A stretch of 7,761 nt of DNA from Oscillospiraceae bacterium (lineage in GTDB: Bacteria > Bacillota > Clostridia > Oscillospirales > Oscillospiraceae). A model generated the notes under the pieces. It did no database searches and had not been told where the DNA came from. It was given only the letters and a program-made list of their open reading frames with translations. The stretch spans positions 1 through 7,761 of the forward strand of contig JAFYCQ010000274.1 of assembly GCA_017539635.1 (NCBI GenBank). The letters run 5' to 3'. Shown here piece by piece: positions 1 to 4,157 of the stretch; positions within the stretch are counted from its first letter, which is position 1; each line of letters begins with the position of its first letter. The translations under genes and the position numbers were made by a program.

Positions 1-498
1 GAAGACATGTTTCCCCTGAGAGACAATACAAGCGGATACTCCCGTTACATGCAGAGCGCGGAGTATGTGGCAGACCGGGTCTTTGTTCTGGCGGCCAACA
101 CCATGTCCTCGCCTCTGGACAATATAGGCTGGCGTGAGGGCACCGTACTTCTGGGCTTCGACTATCTGGCCCTGCCCACGGAGGGTGAGGGAGAGACGAT
201 CTTCTCCGACGACTTTGCCACGGAGATAACGGGCAACGTCTGGAGCATAGAGGATTCGGAGGCCGTGCTCTGGCAGCAGACCACCGACGAGGTGGACGTC
301 TATATAACGGAGAGCGAGTATGCGTTCCTCATCCCCTTCGCCGAAGACACGGAGGTGACGGGCGAATTCGCGCTTATCGAATATGACGACCTCGGCGAGC
401 CGGAATACTACGGCTACGAGCTGCCGGACACCACCGGCACACCGGCGGTCATCCGGCTGGATAACTCGGGGTGCATCGTCAGTATAACTGAACAGTAA
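1..498 (+). CDS. C-terminal part of an unrecognised acidic protein (5' end outside window)
   Basis: The reading frame is open from base 1 and ends at TAA 496-498, so about 165 residues are visible and the true start is probably upstream. The ATG at 7 has too little upstream sequence to judge a ribosome binding site. The visible part is strongly acidic (many Glu/Asp), has a single cysteine near its end, no obvious membrane segment, and stretches of alternating hydrophobic and polar residues that suggest beta structure. Residues such as FSDDFAT and GNVWSIED resemble loops in extracellular or cell-wall beta domains, but I recognise no family. It is followed 8 bases later by a strong terminator and faces bioY tail to tail. 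Function unknown; the coding call is good because the codon pattern is consistent and the frame is long and ends at a terminator. Confidence 0.7.
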   Translation, partial: EDMFPLRDNTSGYSRYMQSAEYVADRVFVLAANTMSSPLDNIGWREGTVLLGFDYLALPTEGEGETIFSDDFATEITGNVWSIEDSEAVLWQQTTDEVDVYITESEYAFLIPFAEDTEVTGEFALIEYDDLGEPEYYGYELPDTTGTPAVIRLDNSGCIVSITEQ

Positions 499-506
499 AA
501 CAATTA

Positions 507-534
507 CCGCCCCGCCGATGTTTCGGCGGGGCGG
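507..534. terminator. Bidirectional rho-independent terminator between convergent genes
   Basis: A perfect 12-bp GC-rich stem (507-518 with 523-534) closes a 4-base loop, TGTT. The flanks AAACAA (498-503) and TTGTTT (538-543) are also complementary and give a T-containing tail on either strand. It lies between the stop of the gene ending at 498 (+) and the stop of bioY at 542 (-), so it can end both transcripts. Confidence 0.9.
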
Positions 535-541
535 CAGTTGT

Positions 542-1087
542 TTAAATTGTCAGCCTCTTTTTCACCTTTGCGGTAAGGAAAAAGGCAAGGGCCAGTTTTA
601 ACAAATCCGGTATGATATAGGGCAGAACGCAGAGGGCCAAAGCGGAGGCGAAGGACATGCTTCCTCCGTTTTTGGCGTAAACCACCACGAACCAGGCGGT
701 TCCGAAGGCGTAGCAGATCACCAGCCCTATGATGAGCGATGCGATTTCAAGTATCCTGCTGCCCGGCTTTATTTTCGTCAGCAGGAAGGAAAGAGCGATG
801 AAGAAAAAACCCACGATATAGCCGCCCGTGGGCCCCGCGAGAGCGCCCAGGCCGCCCCTGAAGCCGGAAAACACCGGCAGCCCCACGGCGCCCAGGGCCA
901 CATATACGGCCACAGCCGCCAGAGCCCGCTTCCAGCCCAGCATAAGGGTGGCCGCGAAAACGGCGAAGGTCTGCAGCGTAAAGGGCACCGCCGCAGGTAT
1001 CTGTATCCAGGTGCAGACTACTATCAAAACAGCGAAAAGCGCAGTATAGACGAGACTTTTTGTCTTTGAAGTTCCGGTAAGTACCAT
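542..1087 (-). CDS. bioY: BioY, substrate-binding (S) component of the ECF biotin transporter
   Basis: This integral membrane protein of 181 residues, the usual BioY length, captures biotin and works with the EcfA1/EcfA2 ATPases and EcfT, none of which is in this window. Diagnostic segments are visible: PFTLQTFAVFAA near residues 35-46 and the glycine-rich GLPVFSGFRGGLGALAGPTGGY near 68-89, which match the biotin-binding signature of the family. About six hydrophobic helices can be placed, with a basic C-terminus. The ATG at 1087 is chosen because GGGAGG (1096-1101, minus strand) lies 8 bases upstream. The gene is monocistronic here: a terminator follows and it has its own promoter. That promoter is overlapped by a BirA-type operator, so it is expected to be repressed when biotin is sufficient. 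Confidence 0.95.
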   Translation of the reverse strand: MVLTGTSKTKSLVYTALFAVLIVVCTWIQIPAAVPFTLQTFAVFAATLMLGWKRALAAVAVYVALGAVGLPVFSGFRGGLGALAGPTGGYIVGFFFIALSFLLTKIKPGSRILEIASLIIGLVICYAFGTAWFVVVYAKNGGSMSFASALALCVLPYIIPDLLKLALAFFLTAKVKKRLTI

Positions 1088-1093
1088 AAAAAC

Positions 1094-1127
1094 CGCCTCC
1101 CTGTATTAAAACTATCACAGGGAGGCG
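1094..1127. repeat. 11-bp perfect inverted repeat around the bioY -10 and ribosome binding site
   Basis: CGCCTCCCTGT (1094-1104) and ACAGGGAGGCG (1117-1127) are exact reverse complements separated by 12 bases that contain the -10 element. The arm nearer the gene holds the GGGAGG ribosome binding site of bioY. In DNA it could be an operator; in RNA it would be a strong hairpin hiding the ribosome binding site, but only in transcripts starting upstream of the bioY promoter. Confidence 0.85.
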
Positions 1128-1137
1128 ATATTGTCAA
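1109..1137 (-). promoter_or_regulatory. bioY promoter (sigma-A type, extended -10)
   Basis: Read on the minus strand, a perfect -35 TTGACA (1132-1137) is followed after 17 bases by TAGTTT (1109-1114), preceded by TG one base away (TGA-TAGTTT), an extended -10. The predicted transcript start is near 1102, giving a leader of only about 15 bases that begins just ahead of the ribosome binding site. The -10 itself is weak (3 of 6), so the call leans on the perfect -35, the TGn motif, the spacing and the operator overlap. Confidence 0.72.
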
Positions 1138-1161
1138 CCAATATTTGAAAAAAGTTTACAA
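1131..1161. promoter_or_regulatory. BirA-type biotin operator upstream of bioY
   Basis: TTGTCAAC (1131-1138) and GTTTACAA (1154-1161) form an inverted repeat with a 15-base spacer. This matches the known BirA box of Firmicutes and other bacteria, TTGTwAAC-N14-16-GTTwACAA, with one mismatch (C in the left arm). The left half-site contains the -35 of the bioY promoter, so bound biotinyl-AMP-BirA would block RNA polymerase. The position directly in front of a biotin transporter gene supports the assignment. birA is not in the window; the model requires a BirA with an N-terminal DNA-binding domain elsewhere in the genome. Confidence 0.88.
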
Positions 1162-1167
1162 TGCTGT

Positions 1168-1221
1168 TGGCCATGTTTTGCGGCTCCGCCGTATGGCGGG
1201 AGCAAATCGGCCATAAAACAT
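1168..1221. repeat. Imperfect palindromic intergenic element
   Basis: Nested inverted repeats lie here: TGGCC (1168-1172) with GGCCA (1209-1213), ATGTTTT (1173-1179) with AAAACAT (1215-1221), and a GC-rich hairpin GCTCCGCC (1183-1190) with GGCGGGAGC (1195-1203), which has one bulged G. Between the stops and starts of the flanking genes there is no open frame. Such compact palindromic units often occur as dispersed intergenic repeats, but copy number cannot be judged from one window. It could also end or process the nitroreductase transcript. Confidence 0.5.
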
Positions 1222-1242
1222 AATAATTGCAGCGCAATTATT
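1222..1242 (-). terminator. Possible terminator at the nitroreductase stop codon
   Basis: A perfect 9-bp stem, AATAATTGC (1222-1230) with GCAATTATT (1234-1242), has a 3-base loop and overlaps the TAA stop of the nitroreductase gene (1238-1240). On the minus strand it is followed by TATGTTTTA, a poor T-tract. The stem is AT-rich, so termination would be weak. It may be part of the neighbouring palindromic element instead. Confidence 0.4.
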
Positions 1243-1975
1243 TGATAACGTACTCCGCCACAGGGGAGAGGCCGGCGGTCTTCCCGTCCTCGGGCAGGAG
1301 CTTCCGCTCATACTCTATACCGGCGTGATCCAGGCCGATCTCCAGGCAGCAGAGGCAGATGCCCATGTCTATGCCGTTAAAATACTTTATCCGTTCGCCC
1401 ACGTAGGGGGCCTCGGTGTCCATATCCCGGAAGACGGTGATCTTTCCCGCCTCGGAGACGATCCTCCAGGGCTGGGAGTTGCATGCGCTGGGGGCGACCC
1501 GGACCGCCTCTATTGCTGAGGCGTCAAAATCCCCCGTCCATATCTCCGGGGCCGTCATGCGGCGGTAGCGGGACACGTCGTCCCTGAAATCCTCGGGGCG
1601 GCTTTTGCCGAAGGCCAGCATTATGGCATAGGTAAGGCCGTTATCCTCCGGCTCGTTGGGCTTGGCAAGCCCCAGCCAGCAGGAGCCGATGTCCATATCG
1701 GCGAAGATAAGATCCATTTGCTCCAACAGATACCCGGCGTTTTCCAGCCAGCGGGGCTTTTCCTCGCTGTATAAAAGCAGGCAGTATTCGCCCCACTTTG
1801 CGTCGGTGTCGTCCCGGGTCACCACGTCTATGTGGACGTTTATGTCCGGATCCAGGGGCACGAGATTCGTTATCTTGCCGCAGATGTCCTCAAGCTCCTC
1901 TTTTTCGATGAAGAGCTCCTCGTCGAATTTCCGCATGGATTTGCGCTTGGTGAGCATTTTGTAAAGGTCAGTCAT
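1238..1975 (-). CDS. Nitroreductase-family flavoprotein (TM1586-like)
   Basis: This 245-residue protein resembles the duplicated-half nitroreductases of the TM1586 type. They are FMN-binding enzymes expected to use NAD(P)H to reduce nitro or quinone-like substrates; the true substrate is unknown. An N-terminal RKSMRKF (11-17) corresponds to the phosphate-binding arginine region. NAGYLLEQMDLIFADMDIGSCWLG (79-102) is the typical hydrophobic helix plus G-x-C-W-L-G stretch, and APSACNSQPWR (161-171) is the second S-x-x-N-x-Q-P-W flavin-contact motif. The ATG at 1975 has AAAGGAGAA (1981-1989) six bases upstream. That site overlaps the stop codon of the upstream barnase-like gene, with only 12 bases between genes, so the two are co-transcribed and probably translationally coupled. 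No transport or redox partner is adjacent. Confidence 0.85.
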   Translation of the reverse strand: MTDLYKMLTKRKSMRKFDEELFIEKEELEDICGKITNLVPLDPDINVHIDVVTRDDTDAKWGEYCLLLYSEEKPRWLENAGYLLEQMDLIFADMDIGSCWLGLAKPNEPEDNGLTYAIMLAFGKSRPEDFRDDVSRYRRMTAPEIWTGDFDASAIEAVRVAPSACNSQPWRIVSEAGKITVFRDMDTEAPYVGERIKYFNGIDMGICLCCLEIGLDHAGIEYERKLLPEDGKTAGLSPVAEYVIK

Positions 1976-1987
1976 CTTGATTCTCCT

Positions 1988-2551
1988 TTAATGTGATACC
2001 GGCACGGCCTCGCCGTTATTGATTCTGTATTCCGTAAAGGTCTCGTAGTGGTCGTCCGTGTAATAGTAAAGTCCGTCCTTTGAATAGATCAGGCGCTTCG
2101 GGCCGCGCTTTTTAGCGCCCTGGGTATCAATATCGCACTCCCGGTATTTGCCCTTGGGCAGGATCCCCTCCCGGTTTGAAAAGCTGTCACCGCCGATGGC
2201 CGCGCCCTTCAGGAATTTGTCCAGGTTCCCGCCGTCCCAGCCGAGCTTTCGCGCCTCGTTTTTCGTTATGAAGTTTGCCGGCAGGTGTCCGTAGGCGTCC
2301 AGGTACAGAATGACGTTCTGCAGGTCGTAGTAAGACCCGTCCTCCGCCGGTAAGTGTTTGCTCTCCTCCGGGGCAGTCTCTTCCGGCTCGGAATATGCCG
2401 TTTCCGTGGGCGTTTCCTGCTCGATGACGGGGATGATTACCGGCGTAAGCTCCGGTTCCGGCTCCGGCGCGGGCTGCGGCACGGCGCAGGCGCAGAGGGA
2501 CAGAAACAAAAACAGCGCCAGCAGTATTGCCGATATGCGTTTTGCTTTCAA
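1988..2551 (-). CDS. Lipoprotein with a barnase-type guanyl-specific ribonuclease domain
   Basis: This 187-residue protein starts with a lipoprotein signal: MKAKR, a hydrophobic run (6-19), then LCAC with the candidate lipidated Cys22. Cys at -2 is unusual; Cys20 is a poorer alternative. A Pro/Glu-rich linker (about 24-70) leads to a barnase-like domain (about 74-177). Aligned by eye to Bacillus barnase, the key residues are present: Lys97 (Lys27), Arg127 and Glu128 in SNREG (Arg59, Glu60), general base Glu138 in YRECDI (Glu73), Arg149 and Arg153 (Arg83, Arg87), and His168-Tyr169 in DDHYETF (His102, Tyr103). One extra residue lies between Glu138 and Arg153. It should cut single-stranded RNA after guanine, held outside the membrane. 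The start is TTG at 2551 with AAGGTGG (2559-2565) seven bases upstream. It is the first gene of an operon with the nitroreductase. No barstar-like inhibitor gene is visible in the window. Confidence 0.92.
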   Translation of the reverse strand: MKAKRISAILLALFLFLSLCACAVPQPAPEPEPELTPVIIPVIEQETPTETAYSEPEETAPEESKHLPAEDGSYYDLQNVILYLDAYGHLPANFITKNEARKLGWDGGNLDKFLKGAAIGGDSFSNREGILPKGKYRECDIDTQGAKKRGPKRLIYSKDGLYYYTDDHYETFTEYRINNGEAVPVSH

Positions 2552-2583
2552 ATCAAAGCCACCTTAAAACGTATATTGAAATC

Positions 2584-2612
2584 ATTTTACCATAAGGGGA
2601 GGGGTTGCGCAA
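2584..2612 (-). promoter_or_regulatory. Promoter of the barnase-like/nitroreductase operon
   Basis: On the minus strand, TTGCGC (2607-2612), a 17-base spacer, and TAAAAT (2584-2589), preceded by TGG, give an extended -10. The predicted start near 2577 leaves a leader of about 25 bases with the AAGGTGG ribosome binding site. The -35 is only half consensus, but the -10 matches 5 of 6. Confidence 0.7.
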
Positions 2613-2617
2613 GGCGC

Positions 2618-2646
2618 TTGAATTTTTTTGTCATTTAATTTATAAT
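2618..2646 (+). promoter_or_regulatory. Promoter of the MATE gene
   Basis: TTGAAT (2618-2623), an AT-rich 17-base spacer and a perfect TATAAT (2641-2646) form a strong sigma-A type promoter. The predicted start near 2653 leaves about 30 bases before the TTG start at 2684. Its -35 lies only 5 bases from the -35 of the divergent promoter, so the two polymerases would compete for the same stretch of DNA. Confidence 0.8.
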
Positions 2647-2683
2647 TATCAAAAATCAGTTTACAGGGAAGGGAGCCGGGCAT

Positions 2684-3394
2684 TTGAAAAAAGCCGCCGT
2701 TCTGCCTGCCGACAGGGACAGCAAGATACTGGGGATATTCACGAGAGACCGGTATTTCTACAAAACCTTTTTCCCGCTGCTGGTGATAATCGCTCTCCAG
2801 CAGCTGGCGGCGCTTACGGTGAATCTGGTGGACAACCTGATGCTGGGCAGATACTCGGAGCTGGCCCTCTCGGGCGCAACGCTGGTAAATCAGCTCCAGT
2901 TCGTTTTGCAGCAGATAGCCGCCGGCATAGGCATGGGCATAGTCGTGCTGGCCTCCCAGTACTGGGGGCAGCGGAGGATAGAGCCCATAAAGAAGATAAT
3001 AGCAATAGGCATAAAATTCGGATTTGCCGCGGGGCTGATATTTTTTGTCCTTTCCTTCGTGATGCCCCACGGTCTGCTCTCCGTCTTTACAAAGGACGAA
3101 GCGGTAATAGCCGAGGGGATGCGTTATCTGCGGATAATGTGCTGGACGTACCTGCTTTTTTCCGTGTCCAACTCTCTGATGTACGCCCTCCAGAGCGTTG
3201 AGACCGCCATTATAGGCACCATAATGTCCCTCAGCACCATAGTAATAAATTTCTGCCTGAACTATGTGCTTATCTATGGCAGCTTCGGAGCGCCGGAATT
3301 GGGGATAAGAGGCGCCGCCATCGCCACCCTGGTCAGCCGGACGGTGGAGCTTATTATAATCCTCATATATACCCTGCGCGTGATAAAAAGCTGA
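2684..3394 (+). CDS. MATE-family exporter, N-terminal lobe (TM1-6) of a split gene
   Basis: These 236 residues match the first half of a multidrug and toxic compound extrusion transporter, a cation-coupled exporter of the plasma membrane. Visible family features are VNLVDNLMLGRYSELALSGA (46-65; conserved Asp50 in helix 1), VVLASQYWGQ (87-96), and LNYVLIYG...LGIRGAAIATLVSR (192-219). Six hydrophobic segments can be drawn. The start is TTG at 2684, with AAGGGAG (2669-2675) eight bases upstream; no ATG is better placed. The frame ends at TGA 3392-3394, just after the sixth helix (LIYTLRVIKS). A normal MATE protein has about 450 residues; the remainder is encoded by 3397-4080 in the -1 frame. Adding one A to the five-A run at 3385-3389 would fuse both frames. 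So this is either a frameshifted gene, a sequence error, or a true two-part transporter. Confidence 0.88.
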   Translation: MKKAAVLPADRDSKILGIFTRDRYFYKTFFPLLVIIALQQLAALTVNLVDNLMLGRYSELALSGATLVNQLQFVLQQIAAGIGMGIVVLASQYWGQRRIEPIKKIIAIGIKFGFAAGLIFFVLSFVMPHGLLSVFTKDEAVIAEGMRYLRIMCWTYLLFSVSNSLMYALQSVETAIIGTIMSLSTIVINFCLNYVLIYGSFGAPELGIRGAAIATLVSRTVELIIILIYTLRVIKS

Positions 3395-3396
3395 AA

Positions 3397-4080
3397 ATGA
3401 AGCTGAGGGAGCTCTTCTCCTTTGACACTGCGTATCTGAAGGACTATATAAGGGTCTCCACTCCCGTTATCCTCAGCGGGCTTTTGTGGGGCATAGCCCA
3501 GGCGGCCCAGACGGCTGTTCTGGGGCATATCGGCGCCCGGGCAATAGCCGCCAACAGCATCGCCGTGACTGTTTCCCAGGTCTTTGCCGTGTTCGGCATG
3601 GCCTGCGCCAACGTGGCCTCCGTCGTAACAGGCAAGACCATAGGCGAGGGGCGTCTCGACATGGTGCGCTCCTACGCCAAGACGATGCAGGGGATATTCC
3701 TCGCCCTGGGCCTTGCTCTCGGCGGGCTGCTTTTCATTTTCAAGGGCCCGATAATAGGTTTTTACCGCATTTCGGAGGAGACCAGGTCCCTTACTATGGG
3801 GTTTCTCACGATCCTGAGCGTCACTACTGTGGGCTCCTGCTACGAATACCCGGTGGAGAGCGGCATAATAGGCGGCGGGGGAGACACCCGCTATGCCGCC
3901 GTAGTCGATAATCTTTTCATGTGGCTTTTCACCATACCCAGCGCAGCGTTGAGCGCCTTCGTTTTCCATTTCCCGCCGGTGGTTACCTACTGCTTTTTGA
4001 AGGCGGACCAGCTCCTCAAGTGCATCCCCAACAGCATAGTCTGCAACAGATACAGGTGGGCGAGGATATTGACGAGATAA
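3397..4080 (+). CDS. MATE-family exporter, C-terminal lobe (TM7-12) of a split gene
   Basis: These 227 residues match the second half of a MATE transporter. LFSFDTAYLKDYIRVSTPVILSGLLWGI (6-33) is the usual linker helix and start of TM7. ESGIIGGGGDTRYAAVVDNLFMWLFTIP (154-181) is the conserved Gly-rich stretch ahead of TM11, and KADQLLK...RYRWARILTR is a normal C-terminus. ATG at 3397 lies two bases after the TGA that ends the N-terminal half, allowing stop-start reinitiation, but there is no good ribosome binding site of its own (only A-rich sequence). Both halves add up to 463 residues, a full MATE length, and neither lacks a conserved segment. The C-terminal lobe is therefore otherwise intact, which argues for a recent or artefactual single-base change, or for functional separate lobes. 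Confidence 0.85.
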   Translation: MKLRELFSFDTAYLKDYIRVSTPVILSGLLWGIAQAAQTAVLGHIGARAIAANSIAVTVSQVFAVFGMACANVASVVTGKTIGEGRLDMVRSYAKTMQGIFLALGLALGGLLFIFKGPIIGFYRISEETRSLTMGFLTILSVTTVGSCYEYPVESGIIGGGGDTRYAAVVDNLFMWLFTIPSAALSAFVFHFPPVVTYCFLKADQLLKCIPNSIVCNRYRWARILTR

Positions 4081-4094
4081 TCCCGGGACACTGT

Positions 4095-4120
4095 GCCGCC
4101 GCCTTGTTTAAGGCGGCGGC
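4095..4120. repeat. Perfect GC-rich hairpin enclosing the -35 of the next promoter
   Basis: GCCGCCGCCTT (4095-4105) and AAGGCGGCGGC (4110-4120) form an 11-bp perfect stem with loop GTTT, 14 bases after the MATE stop. No T-run follows on either strand, so it is a poor intrinsic terminator, though it could stop or slow polymerase or stabilise the MATE mRNA 3' end. The downstream promoter's -35 lies in the loop and its edge, which also fits an operator. Confidence 0.75.
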
Positions 4121-4132
4121 ATATGCTATAAT
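4104..4132 (+). promoter_or_regulatory. Promoter of the FUSC/HAD-like gene
   Basis: TTGTTT (4104-4109), a 17-base spacer and a perfect TATAAT (4127-4132), preceded by TGC, make an extended -10. The predicted start is near 4139, about 19 bases before the ATG at 4158. This separates the gene's expression from the MATE gene upstream. Confidence 0.78.
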
Positions 4133-4157
4133 ACGGGATATGAAACGGAGGCCAATA

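Noticed and set aside
747..1118. Open frame on the minus strand overlapping bioY
   Set aside because: It is a shadow of bioY in another frame, with Arg/Gly-rich low-complexity translation; bioY has the family motifs, the ribosome binding site and the promoter.
3382..3394. Canonical -1 slippery heptamer at the MATE junction
   Set aside because: The in-frame codons are ATA AAA AGC, so the site does not fit X-XXY-YYZ pairing; only loose Lys-tRNA slippage is possible. A single-base indel in the A-run is simpler.
3274..3969. 231-codon open frame opposite the MATE gene
   Set aside because: The translation is rich in His/Gly/Ala with no recognisable motif, while the plus strand encodes clear MATE segments.
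4095..4120. Rho-independent terminator after the MATE gene
   Set aside because: The stem is strong but no T-run follows on either strand, so it is recorded as a hairpin/inverted repeat rather than a terminator.
3921..4157. N-terminal extension of the FUSC frame back to 3921
   Set aside because: It would overlap the MATE C-terminal coding sequence and lie upstream of the promoter and GGAGG site; the start at 4158 is better supported.
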